Below are positions 8,449 through 16,887 of a stretch of DNA of 41,435 nucleotides, piece by piece. How positions within the stretch are numbered: position 1 is the stretch's first letter; each line of letters begins with the position of its first letter. Source of the stretch: Acidobacteriota bacterium (lineage in GTDB: Bacteria; Acidobacteriota; Vicinamibacteria; Vicinamibacterales; JAKQTR01); NCBI GenBank assembly GCA_029562975.1, contig JAKQTR010000060.1, positions 1-41,435 on the forward strand. The letters are read 5' to 3'. Under the pieces are notes generated by a model. The model did not search any database and was not told the DNA's origin. It saw only the letters and a program-made list of their open reading frames with translations. Made by a program: the position numbers and the translations under genes.

Positions 8449-11121
8449 ATGCGCTCAGCTCGACTGGCGCCGGCTGCCGCGCTCGCCGCGGCGTGCTCCG
8501 GCGCGGCCGCGTGGGCCTGTTGCGGCACGCTCGCCCTCACCGAGGAAGGCGCGCGCGCGGCTCGCGTCGGGCTTCTCCCGCCGTGGTGGTGGCTCATCGC
8601 GCTCGCGGCCGGCGCCGTCGCGCTGGCGTGGCTCGGACGGCTTCCGTCCGATCGGGCGCGGCCGCTGTTCTTCAGCCTCGTCCTGGTCATTCCGTGGCTG
8701 CCCGTCCGGCTCCCTCCCGCCGCGCTGGCGTGGACGGGTCCTGCCTCGTGGCTGGTGTGGGCGGCGATCGGCGGTGCGATGTGCGCGGGAGGGGGCCAGA
8801 GTGCGGGCCGGCGTGCGTGGCGCGTTCCAGGATTCGACGACCCCGCGCGCGCGCCCTGGATCGCTTTCGTGTGCGCCGCGATCGTCTATGGCGCGGCCGC
8901 GCACCGCCTGGCGCCGCTCGTCCCCGGCGGCGACGAGCCGCACTACCTCGTGATCGCGCAGAGCCTGTGGCGCGACGGCGACCTGAAGATCGAGAACAAC
9001 CACCAGCGGGGCGACTACCTCGAGTACTTCGGCGGCTCGCTCAGGCCGGACTATCTCAAGCGGGGCAAGAACGGCCAGATCTACTCGATCCACCTTCCGG
9101 GCGTGCCGGCCCTGGTTGCGCCGGCCCTGGCAGCGGGCGGGCACCGTCTCGTCATGGCGCTTCTCGTCCTGGTTTCCGCGGGCGCGACGGCGGCGGCGTG
9201 GCGGGCGGCATGCCTGGTGACCGGCAGCGTCGCGGCGGCCTGGTTCGGATGGGCGGCTGCCGCGCTCACGGCGCCCTTCCTGCTCCTGTCGTTCACCGTG
9301 TATCCGGACGGTCCTGGCGCCGCCGCCGTCATGCTGGCGTTCGCTGCGCTCGTCGGGCTCGACGTCCGGGCGGGACGGCCGGCGACGTGGTGGCTCGCGC
9401 TCGGCGCCCTCCCGGCGGCGCTCCCGTGGTTCCACCCGAGGTTTGCCGTGCTCGCGGGAACGCTCGGGCTCGTCTTCGTCGCGCGTGCTCTCGGGGAACG
9501 GAACCGCGCGGCGGCCGTCGGCGCGTTCGCCGTCGTGCCGGCCGCGAGCGCGCTGGGCTGGTTCGCCTACTACTACGCCATCTATGGGCAGTTGAGTCCG
9601 GCGGCGGCGTACGGCCACTACACGCAGATGACGCTCGGCCGGGTCCCGGTTGGTGTTCTCGGCCTGCTTGCCGACCAGCAGTTCGGGCTGCTCGCGACCG
9701 CGCCGGTGTTCAGCGTCGCGATTGCGGGCCTGGCCGCGCTCGCCCGGCTGCGCCGGCGGCTCGCCCTCGAGTGGCTCCTCGTCGTCGCGCCGTACGTGCT
9801 GGTCACGGCCGCCTACCACATGTGGTGGGGGGGGCTTGCGTCGCCGGCGCGGTTTGCAGGCGCGACGCTCCTGCTGTTCAGCCTGCCGGCGGCGGCCGCG
9901 TGGAACGCGGCCCGGCACAGCGCCAGCCGGCAGACGGCCGCCATCGCGCTGTCGGTCAGCATGGCCCTGACGGCGCTGATCGTCTGCGCCGAGCGCGGCG
10001 CGTTCGCGTTCAACCTGCGCGACACCGCCGCGCCCTGGCTGCGGTGGCTGAGCCAGGCTGCGGATGCCGCCCGCGGCGCGCCGAGCCTGTTCCGCGGAAC
10101 GCCGTGGCTGGCCTTCGCCGAGGCGGGCGTCTGGGCCGTCGCGCTCGGGGCGGCCTGGTTCGCCGCCCGACTCGCGGAGCGCACGTGGCGCCTGCGGCCA
10201 GGCTCCGCGGCGCTCACGCTGCTTGGCGCGTTTGCACTTGCCGGCGGCCTGTCGCTCACGGCGGCCTGGCGCCTCGAAGGCGTCGCCGGGCTGGCTGCGG
10301 CAGCCGGGCAGATGCGGGCGCTGGAACACGCCGCCGCCGGGAAGTCCGGATGCGGCGTCAGCCTCGACCCGCTGGTCTTCAGCAGTCCCGAGGCTGCTCT
10401 GGGCCGTCTGAGGCTGGGCGAGGCGCGCGGCGGGCTTCCGCCTGGCGCGCTGCTGCAGCTGCCCGGGCTTCCGGCTGGGAGATACCGGATGTGGATCGAG
10501 CGGCCCGCGGGTTCGGCGGCGGCCGACGCGGGGCTCTTCGTCGGACCGCGAGCGGGGCCTCCGGTCTGCGCGTGGCGGATCGAGGAAGCACCCGCCGGGG
10601 CGGTGAGCCGCGAGTTCGAATTGCCTGTTGGCGTGTCGTCGCTTGCCCTCCACTGGATCGGGGAGCCGCAGGCCCCCGTGCGGGCCGCATGGCTGCAGCC
10701 GGCGGGCCGCGCGGGCGGGGACCGGCTGCCGCGCGAGATGAGGGCGTCAGCCGCGGCCCGCTACGGCCGGGCTGCGGTGTTCGCGATCGGCCGCGCCTTC
10801 CTCGAGCCGGAGGGCCTGTGGACCGGGGGAGACGCCACGGCCGAACTGGTGGTGCAGTCAGCGTCTGGAGAGGATCATTCGGACTTCACGATGGCAGCGG
10901 GGCCCGTCGACACCTCGGTGGAAGTGACGGCCGGGCCGTTTGCCTGGAGGGGGACGCTCGCGCCGGGCGAGCGACGCGGGCTGCGGCTGCCGACTGGCGC
11001 CGGGGGCGCGGTCCTCGTGCGCATCCGCACGACGCCGGGCTTTCGCCCCGCCTCGCACGATCCCTCGAGCGGCGACGTCCGCCTGCTCGGGGTTCGCCTC
11101 GAACCGCCCGCGCAGCCGTGA
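8449..11121 (+). CDS. Large membrane protein, probable GT-C glycosyltransferase with C-terminal extracytoplasmic region
   Basis: About 890 residues. The first two thirds are multi-pass, with the GGDEPHYLVIAQSLW motif near residue 160, the acidic signature of ArnT/PMT-like GT-C enzymes that use polyprenyl-phosphate sugars. GQIYSIHLPGVPALVAPAL follows, also typical of this group. From about residue 600 the protein is mostly soluble and beta-rich, ending in VRLLGVRLEPPAQP, and probably lies outside the membrane. The acceptor and sugar are unknown. The start was set at ATG 8449; an in-frame ATG at 8431 would place the start inside the divergent promoter. It is divergent from the two related membrane proteins, suggesting a shared envelope-glycan task, though this is inference. 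Confidence 0.7.
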   Translation: MRSARLAPAAALAAACSGAAAWACCGTLALTEEGARAARVGLLPPWWWLIALAAGAVALAWLGRLPSDRARPLFFSLVLVIPWLPVRLPPAALAWTGPASWLVWAAIGGAMCAGGGQSAGRRAWRVPGFDDPARAPWIAFVCAAIVYGAAAHRLAPLVPGGDEPHYLVIAQSLWRDGDLKIENNHQRGDYLEYFGGSLRPDYLKRGKNGQIYSIHLPGVPALVAPALAAGGHRLVMALLVLVSAGATAAAWRAACLVTGSVAAAWFGWAAAALTAPFLLLSFTVYPDGPGAAAVMLAFAALVGLDVRAGRPATWWLALGALPAALPWFHPRFAVLAGTLGLVFVARALGERNRAAAVGAFAVVPAASALGWFAYYYAIYGQLSPAAAYGHYTQMTLGRVPVGVLGLLADQQFGLLATAPVFSVAIAGLAALARLRRRLALEWLLVVAPYVLVTAAYHMWWGGLASPARFAGATLLLFSLPAAAAWNAARHSASRQTAAIALSVSMALTALIVCAERGAFAFNLRDTAAPWLRWLSQAADAARGAPSLFRGTPWLAFAEAGVWAVALGAAWFAARLAERTWRLRPGSAALTLLGAFALAGGLSLTAAWRLEGVAGLAAAAGQMRALEHAAAGKSGCGVSLDPLVFSSPEAALGRLRLGEARGGLPPGALLQLPGLPAGRYRMWIERPAGSAAADAGLFVGPRAGPPVCAWRIEEAPAGAVSREFELPVGVSSLALHWIGEPQAPVRAAWLQPAGRAGGDRLPREMRASAAARYGRAAVFAIGRAFLEPEGLWTGGDATAELVVQSASGEDHSDFTMAAGPVDTSVEVTAGPFAWRGTLAPGERRGLRLPTGAGGAVLVRIRTTPGFRPASHDPSSGDVRLLGVRLEPPAQP

Positions 11122-11166
11122 CGCGCTTCCGGCGACGGGATGAGGCGGCGGCCTCTTCGCCGGCGA

Positions 11167-11182
11167 GGCGGCGACTGCCGCC
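11167..11182. terminator. Hairpin between convergent genes
   Basis: GGCGGC-GACT-GCCGCC forms a 6-bp stem with a 4-base loop in the 93-base gap between two converging genes. There is no T-run on either side, so it is not a classical intrinsic terminator. A bidirectional pause or 3' end is possible. Confidence 0.3.
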
Positions 11183-11214
11183 GCGCTCGAGAGGCCCGCG
11201 GGGGCTCGCGTGCC

Positions 11215-12054
11215 TCAGAAGCGGACGACGCCGCCGAAGTACAGCCCGCTCAGCTTGGCGTCGCCACGGTCCTGCCTGGCGAGATAGCCGATGTCGAGCG
11301 ACCGGTAGCCGATCTGGGCGCCGAAGTTCCTCGTGAAGTTCAGCGTTCCGTACACGTCCCAGTCGTAGTAGTGGCCGCGGTAGTCCTCGTCGATGCTCTC
11401 GGGGATCTTGAACCCGGTGAATTCGCCGGTGACGGAGCCGTACCGCGTGATGTGAACGCGGGCGATCGCGCCGAGGGCGGGGATGGGCGCGCGCGCCCGC
11501 GCGTACTCGGTCCCGGCCGGGCTCGTGAGCGTGAAGCTCGCATCGGTGTACTTCGCCTCGACGACGAAGCCGAGGAAGCCCTGCGTCCGGGAGATGATGT
11601 CGAGCTCGTAGCCGACCCGGTAGGTCTTCCACTCCAGACTCGAGTCCACGCTGGTGTTGGCCGGGTACCTGATGCCGTTGAAGATGATGTCCGCCTTCAG
11701 GTTCGTGGTGCCCTTGTAGGCGAGGGGCAGGTAGTGGAAGCGGAGCTTGTTCCGCTTGCTCGCCCGGAGCGTGAGGCGAAGCTCGGTCTTGCGCTCCTGC
11801 GGGATGTCCAGGTCGGCGCGGACGTCGATGTCGGTGCCCTTGATGCCGAGCGACTCGCTCGACACGGTGAACTCGGGGACCGGGTTCCACGTGTTGGCGG
11901 CGAACTCGATGCGGTACCAGCCGCCGAAGGGCCCGGCATCGGGGCCGGCGGCTCGCGCCGGGATGGGCCTGTATTGGGCCTCGGCCGGAGCGGACACGGC
12001 GAGAACGGCCAAGGCAGCGGTCAGCAGGGCGCGGGCGGCGGGTACTCGGGTCAT
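11215..12054 (-). CDS. Probable outer-membrane beta-barrel protein, unknown function
   Basis: 279 residues. Residues 1-25 are a clear signal peptide (LLTAALAVLAVSAPAEA, cut before QYRP). The rest alternates polar and hydrophobic residues in short strands (KTELRLTLRASKRNKLRFHY, FLGFVVEAKYTDASF), and the protein ends in GLYFGGVVRF. A final Phe on a beta strand is the usual signal for BAM-dependent insertion, so an outer-membrane barrel of about 12 strands is likely. I do not recognise a specific family or substrate. The ATG has GAGGAG seven bases upstream. It is transcribed alone, convergent with the glycosyltransferase-like gene and divergent from the ABC exporters. Confidence 0.75.
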   Translation of the reverse strand: MTRVPAARALLTAALAVLAVSAPAEAQYRPIPARAAGPDAGPFGGWYRIEFAANTWNPVPEFTVSSESLGIKGTDIDVRADLDIPQERKTELRLTLRASKRNKLRFHYLPLAYKGTTNLKADIIFNGIRYPANTSVDSSLEWKTYRVGYELDIISRTQGFLGFVVEAKYTDASFTLTSPAGTEYARARAPIPALGAIARVHITRYGSVTGEFTGFKIPESIDEDYRGHYYDWDVYGTLNFTRNFGAQIGYRSLDIGYLARQDRGDAKLSGLYFGGVVRF

Positions 12055-12209
12055 GGACGGCGCTCCTCGGCGACACCACGGGCGTCGCGCATGACCCTCT
12101 TATCGGTGCGACGGGTGTGCGCGACTGCCCCGCGCTGCACGCAAGTGCACGGTACGGCACGGAAACGGCCGGCCCGCGGGCGCGCTGGCCGGAGCGGTGA
12201 CGGCTCCGG

Positions 12210-12215
12210 TATGCT
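12210..12215 (+). promoter_or_regulatory. -10-like element of the ABC exporter pair
   Basis: TATGCT ends nine bases before the GTG start at 12225. No -35 box stands out. The rest of the 170-base divergent gap (12055-12209) shows no other clear signal apart from a short GGAGC...GCTCC dyad at about 12191-12207. Confidence 0.35.
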
Positions 12216-12224
12216 GAAGGCCTC

Positions 12225-14108
12225 GTGAGGCCTTCCCCGACCCGGCGGCTCGCAACCTACCTCCTCCGCTACACGCGCGGGTTCGTGCTCGGCCTGGCCT
12301 GCACCGGCCTGTCCACCGCGTTCGGCCTCGCGACGCCGTGGGTGCTGAAGCTGGCGGTCGACGACCTGGCGGCGAGCGCGACGGGCGCGAAATTCCGGAC
12401 CTACGCCCTGCTCGTCCTCGGGCTTGCGCTGGCTGGCGGCGCGTTCCGCTTCCTGATGCGCCGCATCATCGTCGGCGTCTCGCGGCGCCTCGAGTTCGAC
12501 CTCCGCAACGACCTCTTCGCCCGGCTGCTGACGCTCCCCCCCGCGTACTACCACGCGCACCGCACCGGCGACCTCATGTCGCGGGCGACCAACGACCTGA
12601 ACGCCGTGCGCATGATGGCGGGCCCGGCCATCATGTACATCACCGAGACGGCAATCGTCTTCGCCGTGGCGATCGTGCTGATGGCGGGGCTCGACGCGCG
12701 GCTGACGGCGGTCGCGCTCATCCCGCTTCCGTTCGTCTCCATCGCGGCGCGGCGCTTCGGCGCGGCCATCCACCGGCGGTTCGAGGGGATCCAGGCGCAG
12801 TTGTCCGCGCTGAGCGCCGTGGTGCAGGAGGCGCTGTCGGGCGTCCGCGTCGTCAGGGCCTACCGACAGGAGGAGGCCGAATTCGCGCGGTTCGCCGACG
12901 CGAACACGGAGTACGTGCGGCGCAATCTGGGATTGATCCGGGTCCAGAGCGCGTTCTTTCCCGGCCTCGGCCTGCTCCTCGGCCTGGGCGGGCTGCTCGT
13001 GCTCTGGCTCGGCAGCCGCGACGTCATTCACGGCCGCATCACGCTGGGCGAGTTCGTGGCGTTCAACGCGTACATGGCCATGCTCACCTGGCCGATGATC
13101 GCCTTCGGCTGGGTGACGAACATGCTCCAGCGCGGCGCGGCGTCGTGGCAGCGGATGCTGGAGGTGCTCGACGCCGAGCCGGCGGTCCCCGACCTGGAGC
13201 CCGACCCGGCCCGTCCGGCCGTGGGCCCCATCCGGGGGGGCATCGAGTTCCGCGGGCTCACGTTCGCCTTCGACGGCGCGCCGGTGCTGAGGGACGTCTC
13301 GGTGGCCATCGAGGCCGGGCGGACGCTGGCGATCGTCGGACCGACGGGATCGGGAAAGTCGACGCTGATCAACCTGATCCCGCGGCTGTACGATCCGCCG
13401 CGAGGCACGGTGTTCATCGACGGCACCGACGTGCGCGACATCCCGCTCGCGGCGCTGCGCGGCGCGATCGGCTTCGTGTCGCAGGAGCCGTTCCTCTTCT
13501 CCGAGAGCCTCGGCGAGAACATCGGCTTCGGCACGCGGGCCGGCGCGGCCGAGCGCCCCGCGGCGAGCCAGCCGCCCGCCGCGACGCTGGACGAGCCCCT
13601 TGCGGCGGCCGCGTCGGTGGCGTGCCTCGACAAGGACGTTCGGGACTTCCCCGAGGGCTACGCCACGATGGTCGGGGAGCGCGGCATCACGCTCTCCGGC
13701 GGCCAGAAGCAGCGCACCGCCCTGGCGCGGGCGATCGCCATCGATCCGCGCATCCTCATCCTCGACGACGCGCTGTCCGCGGTGGACACCTACACGGAGG
13801 AGGAGATCCTGTCGCGCCTGCGTGGGGTGATGCGCGAGCGGACGTCGGTGATCGTCTCGCACCGCATCTCCACGGTCCGCGACGCGGACCTCGTCATCCT
13901 CCTCGACGGCGGCCGGATCGTGGAGCGGGGCTCGCACGATGAACTCGTCGCGCTCGGCGGCGCGTACGCCGGGCTCTACCGGAAGCAGCTGCTGGAAGAG
14001 GAGCTGGAGGGGGACAGACAGGAAGCAGGAAGCGAGAGGGCGGGGGCAGGAGACGGACAGCAGACGAACCGACGCCGGGCTGCCGATCCCCAATCCCCGA
14101 GCGGCTAA
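12225..14108 (+). CDS. ABC exporter half-transporter with a degenerate Walker B
   Basis: 627-residue type IV exporter subunit of the MsbA/multidrug type: six membrane helices in about residues 15-310, then a nucleotide-binding domain. Walker A is GPTGSGKST near residue 372, the Q-loop is SQEPFLF, and the signature LSGGQ is at 490-494. Walker B is ILDDALSAVD, with Asp515 where the catalytic Glu normally sits. The H-loop is SHRIST. Such Glu-to-Asp change marks the weak site of heterodimeric exporters, and the next gene supplies the matching partner. The transported substrate is unknown. The start is GTG, with GAAGG five bases upstream. The last 32 residues (from about 596) are encoded by a 7-base repeat tract and look like an accidental tail; the folded domain ends near ELEGD. 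Confidence 0.9.
   Translation: MRPSPTRRLATYLLRYTRGFVLGLACTGLSTAFGLATPWVLKLAVDDLAASATGAKFRTYALLVLGLALAGGAFRFLMRRIIVGVSRRLEFDLRNDLFARLLTLPPAYYHAHRTGDLMSRATNDLNAVRMMAGPAIMYITETAIVFAVAIVLMAGLDARLTAVALIPLPFVSIAARRFGAAIHRRFEGIQAQLSALSAVVQEALSGVRVVRAYRQEEAEFARFADANTEYVRRNLGLIRVQSAFFPGLGLLLGLGGLLVLWLGSRDVIHGRITLGEFVAFNAYMAMLTWPMIAFGWVTNMLQRGAASWQRMLEVLDAEPAVPDLEPDPARPAVGPIRGGIEFRGLTFAFDGAPVLRDVSVAIEAGRTLAIVGPTGSGKSTLINLIPRLYDPPRGTVFIDGTDVRDIPLAALRGAIGFVSQEPFLFSESLGENIGFGTRAGAAERPAASQPPAATLDEPLAAAASVACLDKDVRDFPEGYATMVGERGITLSGGQKQRTALARAIAIDPRILILDDALSAVDTYTEEEILSRLRGVMRERTSVIVSHRISTVRDADLVILLDGGRIVERGSHDELVALGGAYAGLYRKQLLEEELEGDRQEAGSERAGAGDGQQTNRRRAADPQSPSG
14012..14102. repeat. Degenerate 7-base repeat tract (13 units), inside a gene end
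   Basis: Thirteen consecutive 7-base units in strict phase, for example CAGGAAG (twice), CAGGAGA, GCCGATC, CCCAATC and CCCGAGC. The left part is purine-rich and the right part pyrimidine-rich. The tract lies at the junction of the two exporter genes and encodes the C-terminal tail of the first. It belongs to the same kind as the tracts at 29.0, 32.2 and 36.1 kb. Confidence 0.7.
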
Positions 14109-14112
14109 GGCG

Positions 14113-15879
14113 ATGGACGGCCGCGACGACGAGATCATCGCCGGGAAGGCGTACGACGCCGTGCTCATGCGGCGTCTGCTGACGTACCTGCGCCCGTACT
14201 GGCGGCAGGTGCTGCTGGCCCTCGTGTGCATCGCCGCCGGGTCGATGCTGCAGCTGGCCCAGCCGTACCTGATGAAGCTGGCCATCGACCGGTACATCGC
14301 GGACCGCGACCTGGCCGGACTGGATCGCATCGCGCTCCTGTTCCTGGGAATCCTCGGCGGCGCGTTCGCGGCCGAGTTCGTGCAGGCCTACGTGCTGCAG
14401 TCGACCGGGCAGCGCATCATGTTCGACATCCGCGCGGAGATCTACCGGCATCTGCAGCGCCTCGACATCGCGTTCCACGACCGCAACCCGGTGGGTCGCC
14501 TGATGACCCGCGTGACGACCGACGTGGACGCCCTGAACGACCTGTTCGCCTCCGGCGTCGTGTCCGTGTTCGGCGACGTCTTCACGCTGGCCGGGATCAT
14601 GATCGTCCTCCTCACGATGGACTGGCGGCTCGCGCTGGTCGCTTTCTCGGTGCTCCCGGCCATCGTCGTGGTGACGCAGTGGTTCCGCCGGCGCGTGCGC
14701 GACTCCTACCGGGAGGTTCGGGGCTGGATCGCGCGCATCAACGCGTTCCTCCAGGAGAACATCACGGGCATGGCGACGGTGCAGCTGTTCAGGCGCGAGT
14801 CGGTGAACGGCGCGCGGTTCGGCGCCATCAACGCCTGCCACCGCGACGCGAACATCCAATCGATCTTCTACTACGCCGTGTTCTATCCGGCGATCGAGAT
14901 CGTCGGGGCGGCCGCCACGGCCCTGCTGATCTGGCAGGGCGGAGTCTGGGTCCTTGGGGGGAGCCTGACGCTCGGGTCGCTCGTGGCGTTCATCCAGTAC
15001 TCGAGGCGGTTCTTCAGGCCGATCAGCGACCTGTCGGAGAAGTTCAATCTCCTGCAGTCCGCGATGGCCGCCTCGGAGCGGATCTTCGCGCTGCTCGACA
15101 CGCCCGTGCGGGTGGCCCCGCCGGCCGCGCCGCGCGCCGCGGCGCCGGAGGGGCGAGTGGCGTTCGACGGCGTGTCGTTCGCCTACGACGGCGAGCGCGA
15201 CGTCCTCCGGGACGTGTCCTTCGAGGTGCAGCCGGGCCAGCGCGTCGGCATCGTGGGCGCGACGGGCGCCGGCAAGTCCACGATCATCAACCTGCTGCTG
15301 CGGTTCTACGACGTCCGCCGCGGCCGCATCCTCGTGGACGGAGTGGACATCCGCGACATGGACCTCGGCGAGCTCCGCCGGCGGTTCAGCCTGGTCCTGC
15401 AGGACGTGCATCTCTTCTCAGGGACCATCGGCGGAAACGTGAGGATGGGCGACGCGACGATCGACGATGCCCGGGTGCGAAGGGCCCTCGAAGCCGTCCA
15501 CGCCGACCGGTTCGTGGACCGGCTGCCGCAGGGGATCGACACCCTGGTCGCCGAGCGGGGCGCGACGCTGTCGACGGGGCAGAAGCAGCTGCTGTCGTTC
15601 GCGCGGGCCCTGGCGTTCGACCCGCGGATCCTCGTGCTGGACGAGGCGACCTCCAGCATCGACACCGAGACCGAGGTGCTGATCCGCGATGCGCTGCGCG
15701 TCCTGATGGCGGGCCGGACCACGATCGCCATCGCCCACCGGCTCTCGACCATCCAGGACATGGACCGGATCCTGGTCCTGCACAAAGGCCGGCTGCGCGA
15801 GGCAGGCTCGCACCAGGAGCTGCTCGCGCAGCGCGGGATCTACTACCGGCTCTACCAGCTGCAGTACGCCGGCGGGTGA
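14113..15879 (+). CDS. ABC exporter half-transporter with canonical Walker B (partner subunit)
   Basis: 588 residues: six membrane helices in about 20-310 and a C-terminal ATPase domain. Walker A is GATGAGKST, the Q-loop is LQDVHLF, Walker B is VLDEATSSID with catalytic Glu511, and the H-loop is AHRLST. The signature is LSTGQ (486-490) rather than LSGGQ. Paired with the upstream subunit, this gives one good ATP site (Walker B here, signature LSGGQ there) and one degenerate site (Asp515 there, LSTGQ here), the asymmetry known from heterodimers such as BmrCD and TM287/288. The ATG at 14113 lies four bases after the previous stop. The reading frame extends further back into the upstream gene, but family length supports 14113. 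It converges with the DUF4097 gene with seven bases between stops. Confidence 0.9.
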   Translation: MDGRDDEIIAGKAYDAVLMRRLLTYLRPYWRQVLLALVCIAAGSMLQLAQPYLMKLAIDRYIADRDLAGLDRIALLFLGILGGAFAAEFVQAYVLQSTGQRIMFDIRAEIYRHLQRLDIAFHDRNPVGRLMTRVTTDVDALNDLFASGVVSVFGDVFTLAGIMIVLLTMDWRLALVAFSVLPAIVVVTQWFRRRVRDSYREVRGWIARINAFLQENITGMATVQLFRRESVNGARFGAINACHRDANIQSIFYYAVFYPAIEIVGAAATALLIWQGGVWVLGGSLTLGSLVAFIQYSRRFFRPISDLSEKFNLLQSAMAASERIFALLDTPVRVAPPAAPRAAAPEGRVAFDGVSFAYDGERDVLRDVSFEVQPGQRVGIVGATGAGKSTIINLLLRFYDVRRGRILVDGVDIRDMDLGELRRRFSLVLQDVHLFSGTIGGNVRMGDATIDDARVRRALEAVHADRFVDRLPQGIDTLVAERGATLSTGQKQLLSFARALAFDPRILVLDEATSSIDTETEVLIRDALRVLMAGRTTIAIAHRLSTIQDMDRILVLHKGRLREAGSHQELLAQRGIYYRLYQLQYAGG

Positions 15880-15886
15880 CGGGCCA

Positions 15887-16876
15887 CTACCGCTTGACGA
15901 TCTTCACGCCGCCGCTGAACGCGTTGATCTCGATCAACGCCCCGCCGTCGCCGAGCGTGCCGCGCACGCGGCGGCCGGCGCCGGGTGTCGGCGTCCGGCC
16001 GGGCCGGTCGCCTTCGGCCCCGGCCGTCGGCGTGAGCTCCACGCCGGTCGTGATGTCGCCGCTGAACGTGCTGGCGTTCAGCTCGAAGCCCGACTTGCCG
16101 TCGACGTAGATCGTCACGTCGCCCGAGTGCGACCGGAAGCGGTACCGGCCGCCCTTCGCGAGGGGCCCGTCGAACACCAGACTGCCGCTGATCGAGTTGG
16201 CTTTCAGCCGCTCGCACGCCACGTTCAACAGATGAAGCTTGCCGCTCACGATGTTCGCGTCGAGGCTCCGGACCCTGACGGCCCGGACCCGTACGTCGCC
16301 GCTCACGCTGCCCACCGAGAGATCGCCGCCGCTGCCCGCCTCGTCGATCGTGACGTCCCCGGACACCGTCTTCGCCGCCTCGAGCTGGGGCGCCTTCGCG
16401 ACCACGACGTCCCCGCTGACGGCCTCGGCCCTCGACGACCCGTCGACCGCCGTCAGCTTGATGTCGCCGGAAACCGACCGCACGTCCACCGTCGCATGGC
16501 GGGGCACTGAGATCGTGAAGTCCACCGAGGCTTTGGCCTTCCGCCGCTCGCGCGACCCCCCCGCCCGGATCTGGACGCGATTGGCGGTCGCGGTGACCTC
16601 GATTTCCAGGGCCTTCAGATCGTCGGCGGTCTTGCCCCGCTTGACGGCGTTGATCACCACCTGGTCTCCCCGACCGCCGGTGATGATGATGTCGCCCGAC
16701 ACGTTCGCCACATCCAGCGCCCCGCCCTTGCCGAGGGGAACGGTCTTCGCGAACTTCTCGGTGTGCTGGTCGCCGGGCCGCGAGGGGGGGCCGGGCGTGG
16801 CCCATGACGAGCCGGCCGCCCCGCCGATCATCAGCGCGACCGCGAACGCGCCTGTGCGTCTGAGTGTGCTGTGCAT
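15887..16876 (-). CDS. DUF4097-type beta-repeat surface protein
   Basis: 329 residues with an N-terminal signal sequence (GAFAVALMIGGAAGSSWA). The mature part is about ten copies of a 20-30-residue beta unit centred on VSGD: NVSGDIIITGG, SVSGDIKLTAV, AVSGDVVVAKA, TVSGDVTIDEA, SVSGDVRVRAV, then looser copies ending FSGGVKIVKR. This is the pattern of the DUF4097 (putative adhesin) family, thought to form a right-handed beta helix or solenoid outside the cell. The start lies 11 bases after the anti-sigma stop, so it belongs to the sigma operon. It is a plausible target or sensor arm of that system. The exact role of the family is not established. Confidence 0.85.
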   Translation of the reverse strand: MHSTLRRTGAFAVALMIGGAAGSSWATPGPPSRPGDQHTEKFAKTVPLGKGGALDVANVSGDIIITGGRGDQVVINAVKRGKTADDLKALEIEVTATANRVQIRAGGSRERRKAKASVDFTISVPRHATVDVRSVSGDIKLTAVDGSSRAEAVSGDVVVAKAPQLEAAKTVSGDVTIDEAGSGGDLSVGSVSGDVRVRAVRVRSLDANIVSGKLHLLNVACERLKANSISGSLVFDGPLAKGGRYRFRSHSGDVTIYVDGKSGFELNASTFSGDITTGVELTPTAGAEGDRPGRTPTPGAGRRVRGTLGDGGALIEINAFSGGVKIVKR

Positions 16877-16887
16877 GGTGTCACCTG

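Noticed and set aside
5190-8690. A single 1166-residue protein on the minus strand
   Set aside because: Its first half is Arg/Pro/Gly-rich antisense-like sequence lying over the real 549-residue membrane protein in another frame. Only the part from 6812 downward has membrane character.
12051-14330. A 759-residue minus-strand frame opposite the ABC exporter
   Set aside because: Charged, low-complexity translation without domains, fully explained as the shadow of the exporter gene.
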